Shown: positions 46,601 to 55,172, counted from the first letter of the stretch. The stretch is 64,000 bases of DNA from Bacteroidales bacterium (GCA_020636835.1 JACJXC010000009.1:1-64000); one strand, 5' to 3'. Program-made: numbers and translations. The notes: a model not told the origin generated them from the sequence alone.

Positions 46601-48023
46601 CAACCGCCAAAACCTCGTCGGTATTAAGTGTTGAGCTTAACGAAATATACCCCAGAGTAGCATTCAGGGTGTACTCGTTGGTTGAGAGTTTTCGGGCATA
46701 CTCAATTTTCTCGTAATCGCGCCCCCCATCGAACCCCATAGCATTCAGGGGCGATAATGTGGAATTAATCTGCGACACATCTCTAATCCCTGCATAGGTT
46801 GTTGTCATCAGGGAGTACAGATTATTCCTGCCGTTATCGGTGGGGCCAACCCCGGTGGCAGTAACCACACTGGGCGCAAAAATATGAGGAGCGGCCTCTC
46901 CCAGGTCGGTAAAGGCGAGGATATTGCGCGAGTTTTCGAAATTGGCCTGACGGTTGGTAACCCAAACCTCAATTTTTGTAATGCTTACCCTCGAGTTCAC
47001 AATGGGCAACGAGGCCAACGCTTGGTTATAGTTATCGCGGAAATAGTGCGAAAGGAAAAAGTGCCGATTGGCATCGTACTCGTCGGCCTTTAACTCAAAA
47101 TCGCGCACCTGAGCACCTCCTTTAATCTCAATTACCTGAGTTTGTCCGTTTTGCTTCGATACAACACTGGTAACATCCAACTTGCCGAACTTAAGTTTGG
47201 TTTTAAAACCGAAAAGGCTCTGGCTTCCGGTGATAAGAGTTCCGGGCAGCGGCAGCGAAACATTACCGGCCTCAATTCGCTGAATTATCTCATCCTCCGT
47301 TCCATTGTACTCCACTTTCACGTTATTCTCAAAATCGAATGTGGCCTCGGTGTTATAATTCACCTCCATTTTCAACTTCTCACCGATTTTTCCGGTAACG
47401 TTCATCTGAATCTTCGACTGGAAATCGAAGGTTGTATTGCGCCGCTGATCGACGGGCAACGAGGGATTCTCGGTTTTAGAACTGGTTACGCCAAAAAGGA
47501 GTTCGGCGCTACCTTGTGGAATAATCTCAATGGTGTTGCTCCCAAAAATTCGATCGAACGACTCGCCCCCAATTTGGAATTTAGGCAGAATGCCATCGCC
47601 CTTCCCCATTGTTTCTCCAGTTTGTTTCTGTTTCCAGTAGGTACGCATCGCCTTGTCGACACGGTATGCACGGTACTCCTCCAGGCTCATCACCCGGGGC
47701 TGCGAAATATTATAGTTCCCAACCCGTTCGTAAACAACGTACTGTTTCGAAACAGGGTCGTACTCCACCACCTGCTCAATGTTTGAGGGGGGGGCTAAAA
47801 ATAAAGGCGATTGGGCAACTTCGTCGCCAAATGCGTTGGTACGAGGGATTGGTAAAGGTAACCTTGTAGTATCCTGAGTGAACGGAACCAAAGCGTGCCC
47901 AGCACTAACACCTAGGGGTAAAACCAGGTATAACAAAAATAAGGATAGAAATCCTTGTTGTAACAACTTGAGTATATACGTGCTAACTAATCTCAATGTA
48001 AATGTACGTTTCTTAAAAATCAC
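40620..48023 (-). CDS. sprA: SprA, type IX secretion outer-membrane translocon
   Basis: A 2,467-residue outer-membrane protein (Sov/SprA family). The start is GTG, overlapping the ruvA stop by 4 bp (GTGA). The first 45 residues form an N-terminal export signal ending near VSAGH. The chain alternates long beta-strand repeats with soluble inserts; a DLDGDGVPDEYSFF calcium-type loop lies about 1,080 residues in, and the C-terminus ends FGFSVRFEMVK. SprA forms the very large barrel through which T9SS cargo crosses the outer membrane. Other T9SS genes are not in the window. Third gene of the pdxA-ruvA-sprA operon. Confidence 0.95.
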   Translation of the reverse strand: MIFKKRTFTLRLVSTYILKLLQQGFLSLFLLYLVLPLGVSAGHALVPFTQDTTRLPLPIPRTNAFGDEVAQSPLFLAPPSNIEQVVEYDPVSKQYVVYERVGNYNISQPRVMSLEEYRAYRVDKAMRTYWKQKQTGETMGKGDGILPKFQIGGESFDRIFGSNTIEIIPQGSAELLFGVTSSKTENPSLPVDQRRNTTFDFQSKIQMNVTGKIGEKLKMEVNYNTEATFDFENNVKVEYNGTEDEIIQRIEAGNVSLPLPGTLITGSQSLFGFKTKLKFGKLDVTSVVSKQNGQTQVIEIKGGAQVRDFELKADEYDANRHFFLSHYFRDNYNQALASLPIVNSRVSITKIEVWVTNRQANFENSRNILAFTDLGEAAPHIFAPSVVTATGVGPTDNGRNNLYSLMTTTYAGIRDVSQINSTLSPLNAMGFDGGRDYEKIEYARKLSTNEYTLNATLGYISLSSTLNTDEVLAVAFEYTLDGQTYKVGEFSTDGVSAPQTLILKLLKGTNLSPSIYTWDLMMKNIYTMNAYQVSKDNFIMNILYQNDETGTPLNYIAEGAIANRPLIQVLNLDNVNSQGDASPDGVFDFTDGITINAASGKIIFPVLEPFGRDLRARINNSSIANRYVYEELYDSTLTKARQVADKNKFIMRGSYQSTGGSEIYLNAMNIPKGSVVVTAGGAQLVEDVQFIVDYNLGTVRIIDQGLLESGTTITVSVESNALYNLQTKTLVGSHFNYQFSDNFNVGATIMNLTERPLTQKVSFGNEAISNTIWGLNTSFQTESKFLTKVVDWLPFIETKERSTLTFDAEFAHFIPGSAKATGGRVYLDDFEGSSTSIDIHSWVDWKLSSTPQGQVALFPEASLNNDLRYGYNRARLAWYYIDPLFLRNTSSTPGYMRSNDKYQGSHWVREIYEKEIFPNKSTVQGQPTNISVLNMAFYPNERGPYNYDFQNIEVDGKLQNPQNRWAGITRSLSTTDFETSNVEYVEFWLMDPFVYNPDAEGGDFYINLGNISEDVLKDGRKSFENGLPTTAAMEKTDSTVWGRVPTGQYLPIGFDNDEGKRKYQDIGYDGLSGVDLDGDGVPDEYSFFQDYVSQIRGRVTSDEFISAVENDPSADDFKYYLNNEYDQLKASILDRYKYFNNTEGNSPVATSTSSSQSYSTPDVEELGADITMNENEAYYQYRISLRPEDMVVGTNYITDVITGEKDKVANVPVKWYQFKVPVSEYEKVVGSIDDFKSIRFMRMLLRGFSDTLILRFATLELVRGEWRKYNYELIEGQEGMPTSDLSNASLSISTVNIEENSKRTPVNYILPPGVTRVVDPSQTQITELNEQAMEFKVEGLADGDARAAFKNVNVDIRQYRNLKMDVHAEMIEGYDLDDNEITAFIRLGTDYTNNYYEYEVPLKLTPHRSNYNNSREADREIVWPRENLFNINLDDLVDVKLERNREMKKSGSRITFNTVYKVMNGANTLKVTGNPNLSNVKVIMIGVRNPGKSDDSDDDGLTKSVIAWFNEFRLSNFNDQGGYAANARVSAKMADLGTVTLAGSMYTPGFGSIEKKVNERSMENHYEYDANTSMELGKFFPEKSNVKIPMYAGYSESVSNPQYNPLDPDVLMTESLKDMTSSERDSLKNLVQDYSRRRSINFTNVKIDKQSSKPHFWDISNFALSYSYSELYSRDINTDHKIQRAVRGAITYNYNRQTKYITPFKKVSWMNSKYLRIIKDFNFSLFPSQISFRTDVDRNYFEQQTRNIKNPDEILNPTYSKDFQWNRNFTMNWDVTQAMKFDFVASNSARIDEPEGMVDRRRDPENYQHWRDSVWRNFLNLGRNTLYNHQFNLTYSLPLNKIPFLDWTSTTARYSGTYRWEAGSVLNDTSAFDPGNKIQNTNAIQLNGQLNLTNLFNKSGFLKRINQKFDQRARGAAPKTRTVKYEQEGVNLRANVAKSITHKLKSDKVTVKVYDEQGKQIKVTVDIKTDQRITIKSDQAQKGCRVLVEGKVPEKMTLLQYVAEGSVRLLMSVKTFSISYSETNGTLLPGFKPGSRFLGIDSYNGFTTPGWDFVFGMQDPDFAWKAAQNGWLTRDTSFNTPAVFSHTENLSFRSTIEPVPGFKIDIIANRMFARNRTETFRSDVTGAYTIFSPITNGNFSISVISLGTAFEGKNRAERSEAFQQMKNNRIIIAKRLSNSRVASGAHGYTPGEIDPATSYPVGYGPLSQDVLRASFLAAYTNRSASSVTLSDFPAIPMPNWQLTYDGLAKLKPFKNYFKTFTLTHGYRSLYTIGSYSTNLSYEEENDGFSYARNLTGDFYPMREITNVSINEQFSPLIGVDVGWQSGLTSRLEVKTSRSLAMSFSSTQLTEIFGNEYIVGAGYRFENLPLIFESESGDKKALKSDLKVTLDFSLRDNTTVLRQIVDDSNETTSGQLISTIKASADYRISDQVTLRFYFDRVVNAPKVSTTYRTTNSSFGFSVRFEMVK

Positions 48024-48604
48024 AATCGTTTTAATGCCATTTTTATAAGCTCTTCAACCGCTAAACCTCCTTCAGCCTTTAATATTTGATCGAGTACCTT
48101 TTCGGCAGCCGATTTGGCAAAACCCAACATCACCAATGCTGATAACGCTTCGTGGCGGGTTGTATTGTTTGCCGAGCTAAAAATTTGTTCCGAAGCAGAA
48201 TCGCCCGCAACCACTTTATCCTTTAAATCGATAACAATACGCTGAGCAGTTTTAAGCCCAATTCCCTTAACCTGCTTAATTACATTGATATTCTCAGTTG
48301 ATATGGCGGCCTGTATTTCGGTTACCGACAGCGACGACAAAATGAGCCTGGCCGTATTTGCCCCAACGCCCGACACACTGATGAGTAAACGAAAAATATC
48401 GCGTTCCTGAGTTGTAGCAAACCCGTAGAGTAATTGAGCATCCTCGCGCACCACGTGATGAAGGAATAGCTTCACATCCGCCTTGGCATCAATGGCCGAG
48501 AATGTTTGAAGCGATATGTTAATAAAATAGCCAATGCCATTGTTATCAACAACTGCATGTGTAGGAGAAACGCCCTCTAACTTACCGGTTACATACTCAA
48601 ACAT
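48020..48604 (-). CDS. ruvA: Holliday junction DNA helicase subunit RuvA
   Basis: A 194-residue protein: OB-fold N-terminal domain (MFEYVTGKLEGVSPTHAVVDNNGIGYFINI), helix-hairpin-helix domain (LISVSGVGANTARLIL and VKGIGLKTAQRIVIDLKDK), and a C-terminal domain that contacts RuvB (HEALSALVMLGFAKSAAEKVLDQIL). It holds the four-way junction for RuvB. The linkage ruvA-sprA is common in Bacteroidota. Confidence 0.97.
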   Translation of the reverse strand: MFEYVTGKLEGVSPTHAVVDNNGIGYFINISLQTFSAIDAKADVKLFLHHVVREDAQLLYGFATTQERDIFRLLISVSGVGANTARLILSSLSVTEIQAAISTENINVIKQVKGIGLKTAQRIVIDLKDKVVAGDSASEQIFSSANNTTRHEALSALVMLGFAKSAAEKVLDQILKAEGGLAVEELIKMALKRL

Positions 48605-48656
48605 AGTGGGGTTGGATTAAATTCAACCAAGGGTTCAGCCTTCGCAATTCGAGCAT

Positions 48657-49709
48657 CTACGCTCTATCGGAGCCTGACGACTTAAGAGGGTTGGCCGTTA
48701 ACTGCTTATGCTGCAGCCTGTTCTTATATAGATCGACGGCAAGGTACAACGACTGGCGGAACGAGTTCGGATTCGCCTCGCCTTTACCAGCCAAATCGTA
48801 AGCAGTACCATGATCGGGCGAAGTACGGATTATTGGCAACCCTGAGGTAAAATTAACCCCAGTGTTGAAGTTAACAACCTTGAAGGGGGTTAAGCCCTGA
48901 TCGTGGTACATGGCCAAAATTGCGTCGAACTTGGTAAAACTATCTGAGCCAAAGAACCCATCGGAGGGGTAAGGCCCCATGGCCACAATACCCTCGTTGT
49001 TTGCCTTATTAATTGCAGGAGTGATTATGTCGCGCTCCTCCAACCCAATAACGCCATTATCGCCAGCGTGTGGGTTTAACCCCAGTACTGCAATTCGGGG
49101 CCTACGAATGCCAAAGTCCTCAATCATCGACTTATTCAACAACCGCAGCTTGGCGAGTATAATGTCCTGATTAATCAGCGAGGCAACCTGCGATAAGGGA
49201 ACGTGACCGGTAACAACACCAACCTTCATGGTATCGCTAACCAAAAGCATTAACACCTCCTGAGCGTTAAAGGCATTTGCCAAAAATTCGGTATGACCGG
49301 GGAACTTGAAATCGGCACTTTGGATATTGTATTTATTGATGGGAGCGGTTACCAGAACATCAATTTTACCCGCCTTTATGTCGGCTATTGCTGCCTGAAG
49401 GGCAAGTAGAGAACCCTGTCCGCCATACTCGGTTGATTTTCCGAGTTCAACCCTCACATTATCGTCCATGCAATTGATAATGTAAGGTTTTTTTGCGGTA
49501 GCCTCGTCGGCATCCTTTATCTGGGTAAAGGTGAAACTCTCAACGTTTAAAGCTTTACGATGGTAGGCTGCCACCTTGGGGGATCCATAAATAATTGGGG
49601 TGCAAAACTCTTCAACCCTGGCATCCATAAGGGTTTTAATAATTACCTCGTAGCCAATACCATTTATATCGCCTTGGGTTATACCAACCCTTATTCTTTC
49701 GTCGCTCAT
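48657..49709 (-). CDS. pdxA: 4-hydroxythreonine-4-phosphate dehydrogenase
   Basis: A 350-residue NAD-dependent enzyme of the DXP-dependent vitamin B6 route. Signatures: VGITQGDINGIGYEVI at the N-terminus, LVTAPINKYNIQ, FPGHTEFLA, LGLNPHAGDNGVIG with metal His, and AMYHDQGLTPFK with the second metal His, then TSPDHGTAYDLAGKG. The presence of PdxA implies de novo pyridoxal phosphate synthesis by the DXP route. First gene of the operon. Confidence 0.96.
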   Translation of the reverse strand: MSDERIRVGITQGDINGIGYEVIIKTLMDARVEEFCTPIIYGSPKVAAYHRKALNVESFTFTQIKDADEATAKKPYIINCMDDNVRVELGKSTEYGGQGSLLALQAAIADIKAGKIDVLVTAPINKYNIQSADFKFPGHTEFLANAFNAQEVLMLLVSDTMKVGVVTGHVPLSQVASLINQDIILAKLRLLNKSMIEDFGIRRPRIAVLGLNPHAGDNGVIGLEERDIITPAINKANNEGIVAMGPYPSDGFFGSDSFTKFDAILAMYHDQGLTPFKVVNFNTGVNFTSGLPIIRTSPDHGTAYDLAGKGEANPNSFRQSLYLAVDLYKNRLQHKQLTANPLKSSGSDRA

Positions 49710-49744
49710 ATTAAAATCTGTTCAGATTAGTTGGGTTAAATGTA

Positions 49745-49752
49745 CAAAAGTA
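49745..49752 (-). promoter_or_regulatory. Bacteroidota-type -7 element for the pdxA-ruvA-sprA operon
   Basis: On the minus strand TACTTTTG, a full TAnnTTTG match, about 35 bp before the pdxA ATG. The -33 element is weak. Confidence 0.5.
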
Positions 49753-49894
49753 AAAAAAAGAGGGTAACTAATCCGCTACCTTTAACAAATTCTTTTTAAA
49801 CCATAGAGCTATAAAAAAAAACATACTGTAAATATCAAATAGTTTTCACCATAAACACCGCCTTTCCGAAATCTGTCAAATCCAAATTATTTGG

Positions 49895-49902
49895 TAAGTT
49901 TG
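49895..49902 (+). promoter_or_regulatory. Bacteroidota-type -7 element for mqnC
   Basis: TAAGTTTG matches TAnnTTTG and lies 19 bp before the ATG at 49921. Because it overlaps the upstream TTG alternative start at 49891, it supports the ATG. Confidence 0.55.
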
Positions 49903-49920
49903 CAATCCAAAAAGTTTGAA

Positions 49921-51060
49921 ATGACCTTAAATCATCTTTATAAAAAAGCACTTAACCTTGAACCGTTATCGCTTGACGAAGGGTTGTTGCTTTACAAAAA
50001 CGCTCCAACCCAAGATTTAATTTTCCTAGGAGACGAACTCCGCAAAAAGCATAATCCACACAATAAAGTAACTTGGCAGATCGACCGCAACGTGAATATT
50101 ACCAATGTTTGCGTATCGGGGTGTAAGTTCTGTAATTTCCACTGTAAAATCAATTCGGGCAGTGCTTATATTACAAGCATGGCCGACTACCAACTTAAAA
50201 TTGAAGAGTTAGAGCGGTACGGCGGCGATCAGCTACTCCTCCAGGGGGGGCTTCATCCAAAACTAGGATTGGCCTTTTACACAGAGCTATTCAGCACAAT
50301 CAAGGGAAAGTTCCCGAATATAAAACTCCACGCGCTAGGCCCTCCAGAGGTGGCGTATATTGCCCGCAAGGAAAAAATAACATACCGCGAAACGCTGGAA
50401 GCGCTCATCGAATCGGGACTCGATAGCTTACCGGGTGCTGGTGCCGAGATTTTAGTTGATAGGGTGCGAAAATCCATTTCGCCCGGCAAACCCGACAGCC
50501 AGGCCTGGCTCGACGTGATGCACGAAGCGCATAAGCTGGGAATGATAACATCGGGCACCATGATGATTGGGCATATCGAAACCATGGAGGAACGGCTGGT
50601 GCACCTGATAAAACTGCGCGACCTTCAGGCGAGTAAACCCAGCGGGGTTCCAGGATTCCTGAACTTTATAGTTTGGACATTTCAGGACAAAGGAACCCAA
50701 CTTGCAAACAAAGGGATTACCAACACAGTATCGACAGAGGAGTACATCCGCACAATGGCCATTTGCCGCATTATGCTCAATAATATCAAAAATATTCAGG
50801 CATCGTGGCTTACCGTGGGAATAGATGCCGCGCAGGTTTGCCTACATGCAGGAGCTAACGATTTTGGCTCAATTATGATTGAGGAGAACGTGGTATCATC
50901 GGCAGGGGCAAAAAACAAAATGGATGCGTATGGCATTCAGAAAGCCATTGTGGATGCGGGCTTTGAGCCTCAACTTCGCAATCAGCGCTACGAGTACATT
51001 GTACTTCCGGACTGTGAATTCAGCAAAATTTACACGGCAGAGGAACTTAAGAAGCAATAG
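49921..51060 (+). CDS. mqnC: Cyclic dehypoxanthinyl futalosine synthase
   Basis: A 379-residue radical SAM enzyme of the futalosine route to menaquinone. The start at the ATG is chosen over a TTG 10 codons earlier. The cluster cysteines are C64, C68 and C71 in TNVCVSGCKFCNF. Family-specific motifs follow: LLLQGGLHPKLGL, ALGPPEVAYIA, SLPGAGAEILVDRVRK, and TMMIGHIETMEERLVHL. These fit MqnC better than MqnE. No other mqn gene is visible. Monocistronic. Confidence 0.9.
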   Translation: MTLNHLYKKALNLEPLSLDEGLLLYKNAPTQDLIFLGDELRKKHNPHNKVTWQIDRNVNITNVCVSGCKFCNFHCKINSGSAYITSMADYQLKIEELERYGGDQLLLQGGLHPKLGLAFYTELFSTIKGKFPNIKLHALGPPEVAYIARKEKITYRETLEALIESGLDSLPGAGAEILVDRVRKSISPGKPDSQAWLDVMHEAHKLGMITSGTMMIGHIETMEERLVHLIKLRDLQASKPSGVPGFLNFIVWTFQDKGTQLANKGITNTVSTEEYIRTMAICRIMLNNIKNIQASWLTVGIDAAQVCLHAGANDFGSIMIEENVVSSAGAKNKMDAYGIQKAIVDAGFEPQLRNQRYEYIVLPDCEFSKIYTAEELKKQ

Positions 51061-51082
51061 AAATCACCCTCTACACCAAATA

Positions 51083-51113
51083 AAAATTCCGAGCCAAAAC
51101 TCGGAATTTTTTG
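51083..51113 (+). terminator. Terminator of mqnC
   Basis: Stem AAAATTCCGAG / CTCGGAATTTT around a CCAAAA loop, then T-run; 22 bp past the mqnC stop. Confidence 0.85.
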
Positions 51114-51190
51114 TTGAACCGTGAAACCAAACCAACATTTAATAATCAATTATGACGGATTGATATTAAATCAGTTAAGTGCTGTAAAAC

Positions 51191-51715
51191 TTATTTCGAC
51201 TTTAAAAGTTGATTATCAATAATATCCTTGAACATTTTCTTTGTTTCCTCGGGCGTACGGGCAATCCCCTGCGTTACGAAGGGTTTGCCATCCATAGGAA
51301 AGAAAAGGAATGTGGGAATGCTCTGAATACCAATTTCGCCAGCAATCTGCTGCTCTTTCTGAGTATCTACCTTGTAAACATAGATTTTCCCTGCATACTC
51401 CTTGGCCAACTCGTCGAGAATGGGAGAGGCTATACGGCAAGGGCCGCACCAAGTTGCCCAAAAATCGACAATTGCAGGTTTATCGCCAAGGTACTTCATA
51501 TTCTCAGCCCCCTTGGTGTAGTCCATTATTTTAGTAAGGAACTGCTCGCGGGTTATACTCATAGCCTCGGCAGTGGCAGTGGCTGCAGCCTTTTCAACTT
51601 TTGCCACAACTGGTTCGCCCTCTGGTTTTCCCTTTGCAGAGCTATTTCCATTACAAGCCACCAACGTAATTACCGCTAGGAAAAACATCGGAAGGGTTAG
51701 CATTAACTTTTTCAT
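51191..51715 (-). CDS. Thioredoxin-like lipoprotein
   Basis: A 174-residue lipoprotein: signal peptide with lipobox VAC (Cys21), a K/A/E-rich linker (25-60), then a thioredoxin domain with VDFWATWCGPCRIASPILDELAKEY; the redox pair is C91 and C94 by position. The cis-Pro is in GIQSIPTFLFF. It acts as a membrane-anchored periplasmic disulphide reductase or oxidase. Whether the anchor faces the periplasm at the inner or outer membrane cannot be decided. Confidence 0.92.
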   Translation of the reverse strand: MKKLMLTLPMFFLAVITLVACNGNSSAKGKPEGEPVVAKVEKAAATATAEAMSITREQFLTKIMDYTKGAENMKYLGDKPAIVDFWATWCGPCRIASPILDELAKEYAGKIYVYKVDTQKEQQIAGEIGIQSIPTFLFFPMDGKPFVTQGIARTPEETKKMFKDIIDNQLLKSK

Positions 51716-51794
51716 ATTCTGTGTTTTTGGTTATCTTAAAACAATTGCTCATCAATATAAAGACTGTTACGGGTTGTTACCCAAAAAAATCTTA

Positions 51795-51998
51795 TCACTT
51801 TAACTCATCCGTTTTGTACATAAAGGCACCATATCCACAAAGATTCACGCACCGCCCACAATCCAAACAGTTCTCCTTGTCTATTTCCGGAGCTGAATTC
51901 CTACTCTTCTGCTTAATTGCCCCGGTTGGACAATACCCAACCACAGGACAAGAATGATTTTGCGGACACCTCGATTCTTCAACAAAAATTGTACTCAT
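51795..51998 (-). CDS. Small 4Fe-4S ferredoxin-like protein
   Basis: A 67-residue protein with eight cysteines. The first group (C11, C17, C23 in CPQNHSCPVVGYCPTGAI) has unusual spacing, whereas the second (DKENCLDCGRCVNLCGYGAF) is a classical C-x2-C-x2-C-x3-C cluster. It should carry at least one, maybe two, 4Fe-4S clusters. It is a stand-alone gene between the thioredoxin gene and infB, so the electron partner is unknown. Small ferredoxin-like proteins of this type are common in anaerobic Bacteroidota. Confidence 0.82.
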   Translation of the reverse strand: MSTIFVEESRCPQNHSCPVVGYCPTGAIKQKSRNSAPEIDKENCLDCGRCVNLCGYGAFMYKTDELK

Positions 51999-52088
51999 AT
52001 TGTTCTAAAGTAATAATTTTTAACGATACAAAAATAATACATATTCACATATCAACATGTAATAATTTGTTGTTTTTTATCAATACAA

Positions 52089-52121
52089 CAAAAAAAGCAC
52101 CCCCAAAGGGATGCTTTAAGA
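52089..52121 (-). terminator. Terminator of the rimP-nusA-infB operon
   Basis: On the minus strand AAAGCATCCC, TTTG loop, GGGGTGCTTTTTTT. It lies about 20 bp past the infB stop. Confidence 0.85.
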
Positions 52122-52136
52122 AAAAATTAAATCCTC

Positions 52137-55100
52137 TTATAATTTTCGTTTGACCTCAACCTGCTGGAATCCTTCAACAATATCACCAACCTTAATGTCG
52201 TTGAAGTTGTTGATGTTCAATCCGCACTCAAAACCGTGAGCTACCTCCTTAACGTCGTCCTTGAAACGTTTTAACGACCCCAAATCGCCGGTGTAAACCA
52301 CAATACCATCGCGGATTAGGCGGATCTTATTGTTTCGGATAAGTTTACCTTCGCGAACAATACATCCTGCAACCGAACCAACTTTGGTAATTTTGAACAC
52401 ATCCAGAACCTCGGCAGTACCGGTAATCTCCTCCTTAATTTCAGGCGAAAGCATACCCTCCATGGCATCCTTAATCTCGTTGGTGGCATCGTAGATGATG
52501 GAGTACAAACGAACATCGATTTCCTCTTTCTCGGCAAGTTTACGCGCACTGGACGATGGGCGAACCTGGAATCCAATTACAATGGCGTTTGATGCTGCTG
52601 CAAGTAGAATATCGGACTCGGAAATCTGACCAACTGCCTTGTGAATAACGTTAACCTGGATCTGTGGCGTTGACAGCTTAATTAACGCATCGGACAATGC
52701 CTCGATTGAACCATCCACGTCGCCTTTAACCACAATGTTCAACTCCTGGAAGTTTCCGATGGCTATACGGCGACCAATCTCGTCGAGAGTGATGTGCTTC
52801 TTGGTTTTAAGACCCTGCATCCGCTGCAGCTGTTCACGCTTATTGGCAATATCCTTAGCCTCCTTATCGGTTTCCATTACATTGAAGTAATCGCCCGCTT
52901 GCGGAGCACCGTTCAAACCAACAACCTGAACCGGTGAGGCCGGGCCAGCTTCCTTAATCCGGGTGCCACGCTCGTTAAACATTGCCTTAACGTGTCCGTA
53001 GTAAGTTCCGGCAATCATAATGTCGCCCTGACGGAGAGTACCAGATTCAACCAGCACCGTTGCGATATATCCTCTTCCTTTATCCAAAGCCGATTCCACA
53101 ACGGCTCCCTGAGCACGTTTATTGGGATTAGCCTTTAAATCGAGTAGTTCGGCCTCCAGGAGAACCTTTTCCAAGAGTTTATCGATATTCAGCCCTTGTT
53201 TAGCGGATATTTCCTGACACTGATATTTACCACCCCAGTCCTCAACCAAGTAATTCATATTGGCCAATTCCCCCTTTATCTTTTCGGCATCGGCGGCAGG
53301 TTTATCAATTTTATTGATAGCAAAAATAATAGGTACGCCTGCAGCGCTGGCATGGTTAATAGCCTCAATGGTTTGAGGCATCACGGCGTCGTCGGCAGCA
53401 ACCACAATAATGGCAATATCGGTTAATTTGGCTCCACGGGCACGCATAGCGGTAAATGCCTCATGACCGGGAGTGTCCAAGAAGGTAATCTTTCGGCCAT
53501 CCTCCAAAATCACGCCATACGCTCCAATGTGCTGGGTAATACCTCCTGCCTCACCAGCAATAACGTTGGCATGGCGTACATAGTCCAACAACGACGTTTT
53601 ACCGTGGTCAACGTGTCCCATCACGGTAACAATTGGGGAGCGATGCTCCAACTTATCGGGGGTATCCTCGGCCTCGGTGCTGATTGCCTCCTGCAGATCC
53701 ACACTCACAAACTCAACCTGGAACCCAAACTCATCGGCCACAAGTGCCATGGTTTCAGCATCGAGCCGCTGGTTGATAGATACCATCAACCCCAGGTTCA
53801 TGCACACCTCAATAACCTCGGTAACGGCAACATCCATCATGGTTGCCAACTCGTTTACCGAAACAAACTCAGTAACCTTAAGAACTTTAAGTTCCTGCTC
53901 TATGCGCTCATTCTCTTGCTGTTGACGAGCGGTAAACAGATCGCGTTTCTCCTTACGGTATTTCGATCCCTTTGTTTTACCCTTAGAGGTAAGACGGGCA
54001 AGGGTTTCCTTGATTTGGCGCTGTACAGCCTCTTCGTCAACCTCCTGCTTAACGGGTTTCTTTTTCTTGTTTAAATTGTTAGTAGCCTTTTGCTTTTGCG
54101 AAGGATCGGCCTTTTTGAGCGATATAGGGCTCTGCTTGGGATCGCGCTGTCCAGCCTCGGGCACCTGAACCTTGGCATTCTCCTTCTTAATACGCTTCCG
54201 CTTTTTCTTCTTATTGCGATCGGCATTTGAACTATTGTCGGACGATGATGCAACGGGTTGCTTTTTCTTGGGCTCAAAAGCGCTCAGATCGATTTTACCC
54301 TTAATGGTTGGCCCCGTTAATTTTTCTACCTCGGAGCGATAAATTTGCACCGTAGGCTCAACTGGAGCGGCCTCTACGGGTTCGCTCACCTGGGCTTTAG
54401 GTTCCACAATTGGTGCGGGCTCTTCGGCTTTTGGCTCGGGCTTAGGCTCTGAATGCTTTTCCTTTGCGGGATGCTTTTCCTTTGCGGGGTGATCTTCCTT
54501 TGCGGAATGACTTGCAGCCTGACGGGTATGCTTTTGCACAGTATCGAGATCGATTTTTCCCAATACCTTAGGATGCTCTACCTGCACCTTGGATGTTTCG
54601 ATATGCTCCACAGGGGCGGGCTCTGAAACCTTTGGCTCGATAGGCGCGCTCTCGACCTCCACAGGTTTAGGCTGTTCCTTAGGCTTTTCTTGAGCAATGG
54701 GCTCTTTGGGCTCGTCCTGAGTTTTATCAACGGAGGGGGTAGAATGAGATTTCTTGGGCGATAGGGAGTCGAGATCGATTTTGCCCTTGAGCTTAAGATC
54801 GATTTTCGGTCTATCCAAATCGTCCTTATCCAAAGGCCTCGAATGCTCAATGGTGGTTGTTTTAATAATAACCTCATCGTCCGATGGGTCAAAATCGGAA
54901 TCATCCACCGAATCCTTCTCCACATCGTCGATTGAAATGGATTCCTTCTTATCCCGAAGAGTTTTAAGGCTTACTTTCTGCGATTCAATTTTTAGGTTAA
55001 CCTCAGAACCAAACTCCTTCGATAGCATTACAATCAAATTCTGATCGATTTTGGTATTAGGATCGTTGGGTACGGTGTGCCCCTTTTTACTGAGAAACTC

Positions 55101-55172
55101 AACCAGGGTCGAAACTCCCACATTGAACTCTCTGGCTAACTTACTAAGCCTTGTTAATTTATCGTTTGTCAT
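52137..55172 (-). CDS. infB: Translation initiation factor IF-2
   Basis: A 1,011-residue GTPase that places initiator tRNA on the 30S subunit. The N-terminal IF2 domain (LSKLAREFNVGVSTLVEFLSKKGH) is followed by a low-complexity linker (about 100-390) with tandem AKEKHP repeats, a second IF2_N segment, and the G domain with GHVDHGKTSLLDYVR near residue 518, DTPGHEAF and NKIDKP. Domains II-IV follow. The long charged linker is usual for Bacteroidota. Third gene of rimP-nusA-infB. Confidence 0.97.
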   Translation of the reverse strand: MTNDKLTRLSKLAREFNVGVSTLVEFLSKKGHTVPNDPNTKIDQNLIVMLSKEFGSEVNLKIESQKVSLKTLRDKKESISIDDVEKDSVDDSDFDPSDDEVIIKTTTIEHSRPLDKDDLDRPKIDLKLKGKIDLDSLSPKKSHSTPSVDKTQDEPKEPIAQEKPKEQPKPVEVESAPIEPKVSEPAPVEHIETSKVQVEHPKVLGKIDLDTVQKHTRQAASHSAKEDHPAKEKHPAKEKHSEPKPEPKAEEPAPIVEPKAQVSEPVEAAPVEPTVQIYRSEVEKLTGPTIKGKIDLSAFEPKKKQPVASSSDNSSNADRNKKKKRKRIKKENAKVQVPEAGQRDPKQSPISLKKADPSQKQKATNNLNKKKKPVKQEVDEEAVQRQIKETLARLTSKGKTKGSKYRKEKRDLFTARQQQENERIEQELKVLKVTEFVSVNELATMMDVAVTEVIEVCMNLGLMVSINQRLDAETMALVADEFGFQVEFVSVDLQEAISTEAEDTPDKLEHRSPIVTVMGHVDHGKTSLLDYVRHANVIAGEAGGITQHIGAYGVILEDGRKITFLDTPGHEAFTAMRARGAKLTDIAIIVVAADDAVMPQTIEAINHASAAGVPIIFAINKIDKPAADAEKIKGELANMNYLVEDWGGKYQCQEISAKQGLNIDKLLEKVLLEAELLDLKANPNKRAQGAVVESALDKGRGYIATVLVESGTLRQGDIMIAGTYYGHVKAMFNERGTRIKEAGPASPVQVVGLNGAPQAGDYFNVMETDKEAKDIANKREQLQRMQGLKTKKHITLDEIGRRIAIGNFQELNIVVKGDVDGSIEALSDALIKLSTPQIQVNVIHKAVGQISESDILLAAASNAIVIGFQVRPSSSARKLAEKEEIDVRLYSIIYDATNEIKDAMEGMLSPEIKEEITGTAEVLDVFKITKVGSVAGCIVREGKLIRNNKIRLIRDGIVVYTGDLGSLKRFKDDVKEVAHGFECGLNINNFNDIKVGDIVEGFQQVEVKRKL

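Noticed and set aside
53463..54074. 203-residue plus-strand ORF inside infB
   Set aside because: Antisense to the conserved G domain and linker of IF-2; no independent support.
54440..54530. Short tandem repeats suggesting a CRISPR or VNTR
   Set aside because: They are the AKEKHP coding repeats of the IF-2 linker, in frame and with varied codons.
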